Of a stretch of DNA of 64,000 nt, positions 15,427 through 27,691 are shown one piece after another. The notes under the pieces were generated by a model. It searched no databases. It was not told the origin of the DNA and saw only the letters and a list, made by a program, of their open reading frames with translations. Source of the stretch: Synechococcus sp. NOUM97013 (lineage in GTDB: Bacteria; Cyanobacteriota; Cyanobacteriia; PCC-6307; Cyanobiaceae); the NCBI RefSeq assembly GCF_014279815.1, contig NZ_CP047941.1, positions 2,108,001-2,172,000 on the forward strand. Direction: 5' to 3'. The position numbers and the translations under genes were made by a program. The number at the start of each line of letters is the position of its first letter. Position 1 is the stretch's first letter.

Positions 15427-17964
15427 TTGAGTGCTTTCCCGATCGATCCGTTGCTGCCAGAGCTTTGTGCTCGGCTGCTCGGAACTGGGACCCTGATCCT
15501 TCAGGCGCCACCTGGCGCTGGCAAAACCACGCGCGTGCCTCTGGCCCTGATGGGGGAGTTGGGGGTGACCTCCAGCCTGAAGGGGCGCATTTTGCTGGTC
15601 GAACCCCGCCGCCTGGCTGCACGCGCCGCCGCATCGAGACTGGCCCAGTCCATCGGCGAACCGGTCGGACAGCGGGTGGGCTACTCCGTGCGCAATGAGC
15701 AGAAACGATCCGCCAAGACCCATGTCGAAGCGATCACAGACGGGCTGTTCCTGAGACGCCTGCAATCACAACCGGACCTCCCGGGCGTGGACTGCGTGAT
15801 CTTCGACGAATTCCACGAACGCCGGCGGGACAGCGACGTGGCGCTTGCGCTGCTGCGGGAGGCCCGAAGGATTCTGCGTCCTGATCTCAAAGTGCTGCTG
15901 ATGTCAGCAACCCTGCAGATTCAGGAGCTGGCCTCAAAGCTGGATGATGCGGAAAGCCTGACCAGTGAGGGCCGCGCTTACCCCGTTGAGACACGACACA
16001 GTCCCAAGCGAGAGCGGGAGACCCAGGCACAGCATGTTCTTCGTGCTGTCGAGGAAGAGCTCCAGGACCTGGAGGCTCATCGGCGTGCCGGGAGCACACC
16101 CCCTGGCGTCCTGGTGTTCCTCCCGGGCATCCGGGAAATTGAACGTTGCAAGCAGCGGTTGCTGGCTGCCCCAAGCCTGACGAACTGGGACGTACGGGCA
16201 CTGCATGGCCAGTTGCCGCTCAAGCAACAGAGCAACGTGCTGAACCCCTGCGACGGGCAGTGGAGTGGCCGCATCGTCCTGGCGACATCGATTGCGGAAA
16301 GTTCACTCACCCTGGATGGCATCCGGCTCGTGATTGATGCAGGCCTGAGTCGCCACACACTCTTTGATCCGGGAACCGGCATGGAAGGGCTGGTCACGGT
16401 TCCCGCCAGCCTGGCCAGCGCCGAGCAACGTCGCGGACGCGCCGGCCGCCAAGCTCCTGGACGTTGCGTGAGGCTCTGGTCGGCGGCGGAGCATCAACGC
16501 CGGCCGCAGCAGGATCGCCCTGAATTGCAGCGCGCTGATCCCCAACCCACAGTTCTCGACCTCGCGCAGTGGGGCGCTGGACTGGGCGAGGGCCTGCCAT
16601 GGCTGGAACCACCGCCCCGCGCGTTGCTGGAAGAAGGACAGCAGCAACTGAAACAACTGGGGCTTGTCAGCGACAGTGGCCAGATCACCGCCGACGGCCA
16701 TCGCGTGGCGCGGTTCGGCATGCACCCCCGGCTCGGACGGATGCTGCTCCAGGCCAAACGCTGGGGGGTCGAGCCTCTGGCCTGCGATCTTGCCGCACTG
16801 CTCAGCGAAAGGGACGCACCAGGGTTCCGCAACCTTGGCGCCGACCTGAGCCAGCGCCTCCGGTCGCTCCGAACGCCCCGTCGGACTGATGGGGGCGATG
16901 GACTCGGCACCATCCGCCAACAGAGCCGCCAATGGCTGCGACAGCTGCAGCAGATGGACATGGAAATCGAGGAAGCCCCTCTCGATGATCCGCCCGATCT
17001 CGCCATGGCCCGGTTGATTGCGACCGCTTTCCCCGAGTGGCTGGCCATGGCACGACCAGGACGCATCGGCGCCTTTGTGCTCCGGCAGGGGCGTGGTGCT
17101 GTGCTGCCGGAGACCGATCCGCTCAGCACCTGTGAAGCACTGGCCGTGGCCCAACTCGACCTCAAGGACCGTGATGCGCGCATCCGAATCGCTGTTCCCC
17201 TTGGCCGTTCCACGCTTCAGACCATGGCCGAGGAGGCTGGCGCGTGGAAGGAACAGGTGATCTGGGATGAGAAGCAGCAAAAAATCCGTGCCGAACGGGT
17301 GTTGCATCTGGGAGCACTTGAGCTGCAGCGCCAACAACTTCCACGTCCATCCGCTGAGTTGGTCAGTAAGGTGCTCTTGACGCGACTGCGTGAGAACGGG
17401 CTCGACTTATTGCCATGGGATGACCGACTTGAGCAGTTGCGTCGACGCCTGCAGTTGGCCCATTGCCGCCTCGGCTCACCATGGCCGAACCGCAGCCGTC
17501 AAAGGCTTCAGGACGCCCCTGAGGACTGGATCCTGGAGGCGAGCCTCAGCTGCAGCAGTTGGAGTGAGCTGGAGAGCTCAACCTTGCAGGAAGCACTATG
17601 GGGAAATCTCAGCTGGCCTGAACGACGCGAATTGGATCGCCTCCTCCCTGAGCGTCTCACGATTCCGAGCGGCCGGGACGCGCGCCTGGAATACGGCGAA
17701 GAGGAGGTGACCCTGGCGGTGAAGCTGCAAGAAATGTTTGGCTGCTCGGAGGGTCCTGTCCTGCTGAACGGCGACTTGCCCGTCACCCTGGAGCTCCTCT
17801 CCCCAGCTGGCCGCCCGTTGCAACGCACCCGCGATCTGCGGGGATTCTGGGCTGGGAGCTATAGCGATGTCCGCCGGGAAATGCGTGGCCGCTACCCGAA
17901 GCATCCCTGGCCGGAATCACCGATGACCGCTGCACCAACCGCCAAAACCAAAAAAGCGCGCTGA
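15427..17964 (+). CDS. hrpB: ATP-dependent DEAH-type helicase HrpB
   Basis: An 845-residue superfamily 2 RNA helicase. Motif I APPGAGKTTR is at about 27-36, motif II DEFHERR (the DEAH variant typical of HrpB) at about 126, motif III MSATLQ near 159. Motifs V and VI are in the second RecA domain (ATSIAESSLT near 286, QRRGRAGR near 335). The C-terminal part carries the HrpB-specific region ending in LRGFWAGSYSDVRREMRGRYPKHPWPE. HrpB is a non-essential helicase of uncertain physiological role. Start appears to be TTG 15427; the start is uncertain. Confidence 0.92.
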   Translation: MSAFPIDPLLPELCARLLGTGTLILQAPPGAGKTTRVPLALMGELGVTSSLKGRILLVEPRRLAARAAASRLAQSIGEPVGQRVGYSVRNEQKRSAKTHVEAITDGLFLRRLQSQPDLPGVDCVIFDEFHERRRDSDVALALLREARRILRPDLKVLLMSATLQIQELASKLDDAESLTSEGRAYPVETRHSPKRERETQAQHVLRAVEEELQDLEAHRRAGSTPPGVLVFLPGIREIERCKQRLLAAPSLTNWDVRALHGQLPLKQQSNVLNPCDGQWSGRIVLATSIAESSLTLDGIRLVIDAGLSRHTLFDPGTGMEGLVTVPASLASAEQRRGRAGRQAPGRCVRLWSAAEHQRRPQQDRPELQRADPQPTVLDLAQWGAGLGEGLPWLEPPPRALLEEGQQQLKQLGLVSDSGQITADGHRVARFGMHPRLGRMLLQAKRWGVEPLACDLAALLSERDAPGFRNLGADLSQRLRSLRTPRRTDGGDGLGTIRQQSRQWLRQLQQMDMEIEEAPLDDPPDLAMARLIATAFPEWLAMARPGRIGAFVLRQGRGAVLPETDPLSTCEALAVAQLDLKDRDARIRIAVPLGRSTLQTMAEEAGAWKEQVIWDEKQQKIRAERVLHLGALELQRQQLPRPSAELVSKVLLTRLRENGLDLLPWDDRLEQLRRRLQLAHCRLGSPWPNRSRQRLQDAPEDWILEASLSCSSWSELESSTLQEALWGNLSWPERRELDRLLPERLTIPSGRDARLEYGEEEVTLAVKLQEMFGCSEGPVLLNGDLPVTLELLSPAGRPLQRTRDLRGFWAGSYSDVRREMRGRYPKHPWPESPMTAAPTAKTKKAR

Positions 17965-18001
17965 TGTCGCTTTTACGACATTCAACAAAACTCCAACCTT
18001 T

Positions 18002-18019
18002 GTTACATTGTGTTCAGTC
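18002..18019 (+). promoter_or_regulatory. HLR1-like RpaB-binding site
   Basis: GTTACATT at 18002-18009, a 2-nt spacer, then GTTCAGTC at 18012-18019, 14 nt before the hli ATG. The HLR1 element bound by the response regulator RpaB is two (G/T)TTACA(T/A)(T/A) repeats with a 2-nt gap. The first half here is perfect and the second keeps four of the eight positions (GTT and A). Placement upstream of an Hli gene is where such a site is expected. Confidence 0.6.
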
Positions 18020-18033
18020 ACGGAACACCACCC

Positions 18034-18177
18034 ATGTCTGACAACGCAACTCGCTTCGGCTTCGTCAACTTCGCTGAAACCTGGAACGGCCGCCTGGCCA
18101 TGCTGGGCTTCGTCATCGGTCTCGGCACCGAGCTGCTGACCGGCCAGGGCATTTTGTCCCAGATCGGCCTCGGCTGA
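18034..18177 (+). CDS. hli: High-light-inducible protein (Hli/SCP family)
   Basis: A 47-residue thylakoid protein with one transmembrane helix carrying the chlorophyll-binding signature ETWNGRLAMLGF (Glu and Asn ligands, Arg for the ion pair) at about residues 14-25. A GLGTELLTGQG turn and a short C-terminus follow. These proteins bind chlorophyll and carotenoid, quench energy and protect photosystem II assembly intermediates. It has its own terminator at 18221-18251 and a candidate HLR1 site upstream, so it is probably light-stress induced as a monocistronic unit. Confidence 0.92.
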   Translation: MSDNATRFGFVNFAETWNGRLAMLGFVIGLGTELLTGQGILSQIGLG

Positions 18178-18220
18178 TTCACCAGCTTCCAGTTTCACAG
18201 AGCTAACGCTCTAACGAATG

Positions 18221-18251
18221 AGCCCCGTGGAATTCCACAGGGGCTTTTTTT
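18221..18251 (+). terminator. Rho-independent terminator after hli
   Basis: AGCCCC/GGGGCT stem extended by GTGG-AATT-CCAC, followed by seven T residues. It lies 44 nt downstream of the hli stop and would end the short hli transcript. Confidence 0.85.
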
Positions 18252-18274
18252 GTGGCCTGCCGTTGCGAGAGAGT

Positions 18275-18472
18275 GTGTCCAGCCGATCTTTGTCCTTGCT
18301 CCCCTTCTTCGCCGGCAATCGCCGCGATGGTGCCAGGCTGCTGAGCAGTGCACTGGTCTTCCTGACCATCGGGATCACCCAGCTTGACCAGCGCTGGGGC
18401 CAGGTTCTGACCCTGATCGCAAGTTTGGTCTGCATTTACTGGGGTGTCGCGTATCGCCGTCTTGATCGCTGA
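18275..18472 (+). CDS. Small two-helix membrane protein (hypothetical)
   Basis: About 65 residues with two hydrophobic helices (LLSSALVFLTIGITQL and VLTLIASLVCIYWGV) joined by a short polar loop and ending RRLDR. I chose GTG 18275, which follows a GAGAGA stretch and lies beyond the hli terminator. TTG 18263 is an alternative, and the ATG at 18218 lies before the terminator and is unlikely. The 3' end overlaps the GTG of xseA by 29 nt, so the two are likely coupled. No function known to me. Confidence 0.55.
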   Translation: MSSRSLSLLPFFAGNRRDGARLLSSALVFLTIGITQLDQRWGQVLTLIASLVCIYWGVAYRRLDR

Positions 18473-19616
18473 CACCATTCCCAGTTACTCCGTTCAGGAG
18501 CTGAATCAAGCCATTGGAGCCCTGCTGGAACGGGGATTCGCACCGCGCTTTCTCGTCCAAGGCACCGCCTCCCGTCCTCAGGTCAAAAAAGGACATCTCT
18601 GGCTGAACCTCACGGATGGAGACGCCACCATCACGGTCGTTTGCTGGTCGTCACGACTAAAACAGCTCAACTACGTGCCAAAGGATGGCGAAGGCATCAC
18701 AGTGGTGGGCAAGCTCAATTTCTGGGCAGCCCGAGCCTCGTTAGCCGTCCAGGCCGTCGACATTCGGCCAAGCCTGAGCACCGTTGAACGTCGATTTGAG
18801 GCTGTTAAAGCGCTGCTGACACAAGCAGGCTTGATTGACCCAAGCCGCAGTCGTGCTTTACCGGCACAGCCGAAACGGATCGCCGTGCTCACCAGCGTTC
18901 CGAGCTCGGCCCTTGCCGACATCTTGCGCACGGCGAAAGACCGTTGGCCGCTCACCGAACTGTTGGTGGTGCCCATTCCGGTGCAAGGCGCCGTGGCCGA
19001 CAAGATTTGCCACGCCATCGGTCGTTTGACAGTTGCACAGACATCGCTGAACTTGGATGCCCTTGTGCTGGCACGAGGTGGCGGCAGCAGGGAGGACCTG
19101 ATGGTGTTTGACGATGAGCAGGTTTGTCGAGCCTTGGCAAACTGCCCATGCCCTGTTGTGACCGGTCTTGGACACGAAGATGACCTGACAGTCGCCGACT
19201 TGGTGGCGGACCACCGTGCAGCCACCCCAACCGCCGCGATGGTGAGTCTTCTTCCCAGCAAAACCACCGTGCTGCAGGCCTTGCAACAGCAGAGTGTGCG
19301 ACTGCAGCAGCAGCAAATCTGGCGCCTAAAACGCGAACAGGAGCGGCTCCATCAACGCAGCCAGATGCTCAGCCGTCTTCAGCCAAAAACCCTGTTGATG
19401 CAGCGACGCTCACAGCTGAACCAGCGGGAGCAACTGCTCTGCGCTTTGAGTCCCGATCGCTGGTTGAACCGTGGATTTGCCAAGGTGACCCGAACTGACG
19501 GCTCACTCCTCCAATCCGCAAGCCATGCGCGCCCAGGGGATGATCTTGTCGTTCAGGTGCACGACGGTCTCCTCGAAGTCAACGTCGCGTCAGTCAAAAC
19601 TTCAGGATCGGGGTGA
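18444..19616 (+). CDS. xseA: Exodeoxyribonuclease VII large subunit
   Basis: The catalytic subunit of exonuclease VII, which degrades single-stranded DNA. It has an N-terminal OB-fold domain (SVQELNQAI, GHLWLNLTDGDATITVVCW at about 15-75), then the nuclease core with VLTSVPSSALADI, LARGGGSREDLMVFDDE near 210 and the GLGHEDDLTVADLVADHRAATPTAAM motif near 240, a coiled-coil, and a short C-terminal beta segment. Length 390 is normal. The GTG start overlaps the preceding small membrane protein gene. xseB follows after 66 nt, consistent with a two-subunit enzyme. Confidence 0.93.
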   Translation: MSRIAVLIADTIPSYSVQELNQAIGALLERGFAPRFLVQGTASRPQVKKGHLWLNLTDGDATITVVCWSSRLKQLNYVPKDGEGITVVGKLNFWAARASLAVQAVDIRPSLSTVERRFEAVKALLTQAGLIDPSRSRALPAQPKRIAVLTSVPSSALADILRTAKDRWPLTELLVVPIPVQGAVADKICHAIGRLTVAQTSLNLDALVLARGGGSREDLMVFDDEQVCRALANCPCPVVTGLGHEDDLTVADLVADHRAATPTAAMVSLLPSKTTVLQALQQQSVRLQQQQIWRLKREQERLHQRSQMLSRLQPKTLLMQRRSQLNQREQLLCALSPDRWLNRGFAKVTRTDGSLLQSASHARPGDDLVVQVHDGLLEVNVASVKTSGSG

Positions 19617-19682
19617 GCGCTCGCTGCACCCTTCCTCCCCTATGCAACGCACTGATTGCCCACATCCTGACGTTTGTCTCTG

Positions 19683-19964
19683 ATGCCGAAAAAGTCCAAA
19701 CCAACTGACAGCAACTTGTCCGCCACTTGGGCCAAGGAAGCTGAAGCGCTGACGTATGAGGAAGCCTTTCAGGCACTCGAGCTGCTGCTGGTGAAACTTC
19801 AGGACGACGCCTTGCCCCTGGCCGATCTTCAGAGCAGCCATCAGCGTGCGGAGATCTATTTGCAACGCTGCCAAGCCCTGTTAAGCGAAGTGGAACAAAG
19901 CGTTTTGAAGCTCGATCCGGATACGTTGGAGACTGAACCCTTTGAGCAGCAACAGGATGCGTAG
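19683..19964 (+). CDS. xseB: Exodeoxyribonuclease VII small subunit
   Basis: A 93-residue helical protein with the XseB core LTYEEAFQALELLLVKLQDDALPLADL, followed by a second helix (AEIYLQRCQALLSEVEQSVLKL) and an acidic tail. It binds the coiled-coil of XseA. ATG 19683 is used; a TTG at 19674 is possible. The stop overlaps the next ATG by 8 nt. Confidence 0.9.
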   Translation: MPKKSKPTDSNLSATWAKEAEALTYEEAFQALELLLVKLQDDALPLADLQSSHQRAEIYLQRCQALLSEVEQSVLKLDPDTLETEPFEQQQDA

Positions 19965-20313
19965 CGCTTTGACCTGGGGCTATTTGGTTCTGGCTGTGCT
20001 GGGAGCAATCTTGCCTTGGCAAGCCAATTTGGAGTTCATGCAAGCCGCTGCAGGCCCTGGATTTGATCTGCCTGGCTTCATCCAAGATGCCAATCTGACG
20101 GCCGCTTCGCGCTCCCTGAGTCGAGACCTCCTGGTCGCAGCATCAGCGTTCACGATCTGGATCGGCGTCGAAGGGCGACGCATGCAGGTGCGTGGATGGT
20201 GGGTGACATTGATCGTCTGCGTGACGGTGTCGTTCGCCTGCGGAGGACCGTTGTTCTTGCATTTGCGTGAACGTCGACTGCAAGAACTCGAGGCTGCCGA
20301 AGAGTCGTCCTGA
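19957..20313 (+). CDS. DUF2834-like membrane protein
   Basis: 118 residues with about three hydrophobic helices: ALTWGYLVLAVLGAILPW near the N-terminus, LLVAASAFTIWIGVE in the middle and WWVTLIVCVTVSFACGGPLFLHLRE near the C-terminus. The ending pattern (GGPLFLHLRERRL) and the size agree with DUF2834, a small membrane family of unknown function. The ATG overlaps the xseB stop, suggesting co-translation. Confidence 0.65.
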   Translation: MRSALTWGYLVLAVLGAILPWQANLEFMQAAAGPGFDLPGFIQDANLTAASRSLSRDLLVAASAFTIWIGVEGRRMQVRGWWVTLIVCVTVSFACGGPLFLHLRERRLQELEAAEESS

Positions 20314-20324
20314 AAACCACCAGA

Positions 20325-20693
20325 TCAGGATTCAACGTCTTCAGCAGTGATGTCGATGGTGGCTGAACTCGCGGGTGTCGACACTGCATCCACGCTGGCT
20401 GCACCATCACCTGATCCATTAGAAACAGGCATGGCGGCGCCACAAACGGGACAGTTCTGCGAACGCTGCAGAGTTGCCGCTCCGCAGGCGGGGCAAACCT
20501 GCATCCTGCTTTGAATCAACTTCCAACCAATCCATCCCAGGCCTCCCAGCAAGAGAGGCAGCGCCAGCACAATCAGCGCAAGCCCCCCCAACACATCGAT
20601 GACTGCACGACCAGCGGCGGTCGGTAACAACAGCAGCAATGCCAGCAGCCAAATCAACGGAGACACACGACCCATGCCAGTTCGGTCCTTCAA
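20325..20693 (-). CDS. Membrane-anchored zinc-ribbon protein (hypothetical)
   Basis: 122 residues: an N-terminal hydrophobic region with two probable helices (WLLALLLLLPTAAG and VLGGLALIVLALPLLLGGLGWIGW), then a zinc ribbon made of CPAC and CPVC separated by 10 residues (about 68-83), and an acidic Ser/Ala-rich tail. The ribbon likely faces the cytosol. Function unknown; similar double-helix plus ribbon proteins are common small bacterial membrane proteins. Convergent with the DUF2834 gene. Confidence 0.6.
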   Translation of the reverse strand: MKDRTGMGRVSPLIWLLALLLLLPTAAGRAVIDVLGGLALIVLALPLLLGGLGWIGWKLIQSRMQVCPACGAATLQRSQNCPVCGAAMPVSNGSGDGAASVDAVSTPASSATIDITAEDVES

Positions 20694-20722
20694 AGGATTG
20701 ATGACATAATCATCGATTAAGG

Positions 20723-21673
20723 TCAGTTCTGGCTGAGATTGACGAGCGGATCACCGTCCTTATTCATTCGCATGTTGGCCAACTCAACACTCCAACACTG
20801 TCCGAAATAAATCACAACCCCAATCATCCAGACCCACAAGGTCAACACAAGAACACCACCAATCACGCCATAGGCCTGAAATCGAGCACCAAGAGAAAGA
20901 ATGCTTCGGCTGACAGCCAGATTCAACAATGTCAGAAGAAAACCAATTAATAATGAGCCAGGGATGAGCGGAGAGAAGGGCACTCGTCGACTCGGCAAAA
21001 GGAATTGCAAAAGCAACGCCATCGCCGAAAAGCCCACAAAAGGTATCAACAAGCGTCCAAATTGAAGCACAGGAACATCAGCGAGAAGCTCGGCAAGCCA
21101 TGGCAGTGATTGCGCAAGGTCAGCCATCAAGGTTGCTGGCAACATCCGCAGATTGGCACTGATCTGGTCAACAACAACCAGCAATCCAACCAGCATGACA
21201 ACAAAAAAGGCTTCGATTCTCACCCGTACAAACTGATACGCCTGAGCACCCAATGGCAACGCGTTAGGGAGAGGTTGCAGCACATCACGCCACAAACGAT
21301 CAGCCCCCCGCTGCAAGGTGAGATAAACATTTCCAGCCGTCACCAGCAACACACCTGCGCCAAGCAAGCCAGCACCGAAACCTTGTTGAACCAGCTTCTC
21401 CATAGTTTGCCTCACGATGGAAACAGCCGTAGGAGGCAACACACCACTGGCGTAACTAATGATTTGATCATCTAGATTCTGCTGACGACCAAGCAACCAA
21501 GATGCCAGCGACAAAGAAATCAGCAGGATTGGAAAGATCGACTGCAAGGTGTAATAAGCAAATGCCGCACTGAGATCCACACAGTCAGCGTTAGCCCAAC
21601 GAAGATAAGCCTTCCAAAGAGATCGAACCAATCGACGAATCAGTAGCCTTTTGCTAGGCATGAATTCGCTCAA
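20723..21673 (-). CDS. YihY/BrkB family membrane protein
   Basis: 316 residues with about six membrane helices. The N-terminal DLSAAFAYYTLQSIFPILLI pattern is the family signature, and further helices include GAGLLGAGVLLVTAGNVY, VMLVGLLVVVDQI and GVIGGVLVLTLWVWMIGVVIYFG. The family was once called ribonuclease BN by mistake; its actual role is not settled. By eye the coding sequence is richer in A+T than the surrounding genes. It lies immediately downstream of the rRNA operon in the same orientation but beyond its terminator. Confidence 0.85.
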   Translation of the reverse strand: MSEFMPSKRLLIRRLVRSLWKAYLRWANADCVDLSAAFAYYTLQSIFPILLISLSLASWLLGRQQNLDDQIISYASGVLPPTAVSIVRQTMEKLVQQGFGAGLLGAGVLLVTAGNVYLTLQRGADRLWRDVLQPLPNALPLGAQAYQFVRVRIEAFFVVMLVGLLVVVDQISANLRMLPATLMADLAQSLPWLAELLADVPVLQFGRLLIPFVGFSAMALLLQFLLPSRRVPFSPLIPGSLLIGFLLTLLNLAVSRSILSLGARFQAYGVIGGVLVLTLWVWMIGVVIYFGQCWSVELANMRMNKDGDPLVNLSQN

Positions 21674-21711
21674 ACCTGGAAACCCAAACTCAAACTAGCG
21701 CGTTAAGGCAC

Positions 21712-21746
21712 AAAAAAAGCCACCCCATCGCGGGGTGGCTTTCTTT
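21712..21746 (-). terminator. Terminator of the rRNA operon
   Basis: Reading on the minus strand: AAAGCCACCCC, a CGCGAT-type loop, GGGGTGGCTTT, then seven T residues. It is about 28 nt after the end of 5S rRNA and closes the ribosomal transcript before the BrkB gene. The hairpin is symmetrical, but the longer T run is on the minus strand. Confidence 0.85.
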
Positions 21747-21773
21747 GGATCACAGCAGTGATCAGAATGTTTT

Positions 21774-21892
21774 ACCTGGCATCGAGCTATTTTCTCAGGG
21801 GGCTACCCCCCAAATATCGTCGCCGCTGCTGCGTTTCACAACCGAGTTCGAGATGGATCGGAGTGGGACCACAGCGCCATGGACACCAGGAT
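21774..21892 (-). rRNA. rrf: 5S ribosomal RNA
   Basis: On the minus strand the sequence starts TCCTGGTGTCCATGG and contains the conserved CCGATCCATCTCGAACTCGG loop; the 3' end TGCCAGG pairs with the 5' CCTGG. About 119 nt, in the usual place after 23S. Confidence 0.93.
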
Positions 21893-21912
21893 AGAAAACA
21901 TTCTCAAGGAGT

Positions 21913-21936
21913 GAACCCTGAGAACTGCATAGGTCA
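21913..21936 (-). repeat. 3' arm of the pre-23S processing stem
   Basis: This 24-nt stretch in the 23S-5S spacer is complementary to 25064-25087, upstream of 23S, at 21 of 24 positions. In the precursor RNA the two would form a long duplex around 23S of the kind cleaved by RNase III. Confidence 0.7.
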
Positions 21937-22007
21937 TCACCTTCCACTTTCGCTTCAAAGTGATGGTCAGAATCGAATAAAACTTGCCTCAGACAAGAGC
22001 CAAATGA

Positions 22008-24874
<2,867 letters not shown>

Positions 24875-25263
24875 TATAATCTCCAACACGCTTGCCGTCG
24901 TTGAAACGGATTCTCACTGATTTATTCCTAAATCAATAATCAAACTCCTGATTGCTCGACACAATCAGAAGAACGTGATGGAGTCTCGGCTCTTGCTCAA
25001 GAATTAACATCATCCTCAAAAAAGAATGATGCATCCATGAGAGATGCTTTATTCTTTCCAGACTCACCTATGCAGTTGTCAAGGTTCTGCTAGACATCCA
25101 ACTGATTGCTCAGTTCGAGCCCAGCATCTTATCAACCAAATTCAGAGAAAAACTCTTCACTTAGAATGACAGGAAGCTGAGTTCATGCCAGCGGACACAT
25201 CTAAATCACACGCCATCGAGTTCACCTTCCATAATTCAGAAGATGGAGATTAAGTTCGGACAG
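24875..25263 (-). other. Spacer between tRNA-Ala and 23S
   Basis: A 389-nt A+T-rich transcribed spacer without a gene. It holds the 5' arm of the pre-23S processing stem (25064-25087), which also contains the conserved cyanobacterial ITS sequence GAACCTTGACAACTGCATAG read on the minus strand, an antiterminator boxA-like region. A short hairpin, GCATC-N-GATGC type, occurs around 25031-25047. Confidence 0.7.
25064..25087 (-). repeat. 5' arm of the pre-23S processing stem
   Basis: Pairs with 21913-21936 at 21 of 24 positions, enclosing the whole 23S gene. On the minus strand it reads as the conserved ITS block ending CTGCATAGGTGA. Confidence 0.7.
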
Positions 25264-25336
25264 TGGAGGTTAGGAGACTCGAACTCCTGACATCCTGCTT
25301 GCAAAGCAGGCGCTCTACCAACTGAGCTAAACCCCC
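25264..25336 (-). tRNA. tRNA-Ala (UGC)
   Basis: A 73-nt cloverleaf with GGGGGTT/AACCTCC acceptor arms, anticodon TGC in a CTTTGCAAG loop, and TTCGAGT in the T loop. The 3' CCA is not encoded and must be added enzymatically. It lies in the 16S-23S spacer, downstream of tRNA-Ile. Confidence 0.97.
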
Positions 25337-25345
25337 AACACCGAA

Positions 25346-25419
<74 letters not shown>

Positions 25420-25603
25420 AGGAAGACTCAACCCTTGTGGGGTGTGACCTAGACAAAGTTTAGGAACTGAACATCTCCTTCAGTCTCTTGATAATTGCTC
25501 ATCAATTACTGCTCTTAATGCTGAGGTACCGATCGACCTAAGGTGACAGGATTTCGGCCTAAGAATAAAAGTACTCAGGCATCAAAATCATTGTGTTGTC
25601 TCC
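25420..25603 (-). other. Spacer between 16S and tRNA-Ile
   Basis: 184 nt of transcribed spacer. Immediately after 16S on the minus strand is CAGGGAGACAACAC, the start of the conserved cyanobacterial D1 helix region; the GACCTAGG-like block just before tRNA-Ile is its likely partner. No gene is visible. Confidence 0.6.
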
Positions 25604-27089
<1,486 letters not shown>

Positions 27090-27691
27090 GTAGATCATTT
27101 CCTCTTAGACGTTCTCACGTCCTCAAAATGATTTGCGTCACCCATTGCTCAGTTTTCACTCGCAACAGTTGAGGCCTCCTTTCGCTGACACAAAAGGGTT
27201 CTTAAGAGTGCATCTCTAGATTTCTCTTTCAATGACTTTCCAGGATCTCAGATCCGGTTGTTGCTCCACATCGCGCACACCGACAACTCAAAAGCTCGTG
27301 AAAACTTTCAAGCTGTAAGCACGATGCTTCTTTGCAACGAATAATTGTTGACGGGACCTCACACCTTCATCGCTCTTTCATCAAATCCCGCAACACACAT
27401 CAAACGATGTATCTCGCGGTCCTTGACGCGATGAAAGCGTCAGTTCCTAAACTTTTCGATTGTCCAGGTTCTGCCTTCGCGCCCCCTCTCAGGAGCGGTT
27501 GGCGGTGCGGTCTCGCGACCGCTTGTGAAACTTACAACACCGTGGGATCGCTCCCTCTTGGCCTCGTAAGCACTCCCAAACACTACAAGCTCGCGCTCTT
27601 CACGTTTAGAAGCTGCGCTTCAGGCTTTAGCCCCCCGCGCAGTCCAAAACCATAACCCCTTCACCCCCTCACCCGCAACCCCTCACCCTTC
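27090..27691 (-). other. rRNA operon leader and promoter region
   Basis: About 600 nt without a convincing gene lie between the inositol-phosphatase gene and 16S. A stem GCGGTC-TCGC-GACCGC at 27507-27522 and pyrimidine-rich repeats (CCCCTCACCC) near 27660-27690 are visible. The open frame at 27332-27655 on the plus strand lacks protein-like character. The region must contain the rrn promoter reading leftwards, but I could not assign -35 and -10 hexamers with confidence. Confidence 0.5.

Noticed and set aside
27332-27655. A 107-codon open frame in the rRNA leader region
   Set aside because: Composition is not protein-like, no ribosome-binding site, and it runs antisense to the rRNA leader.
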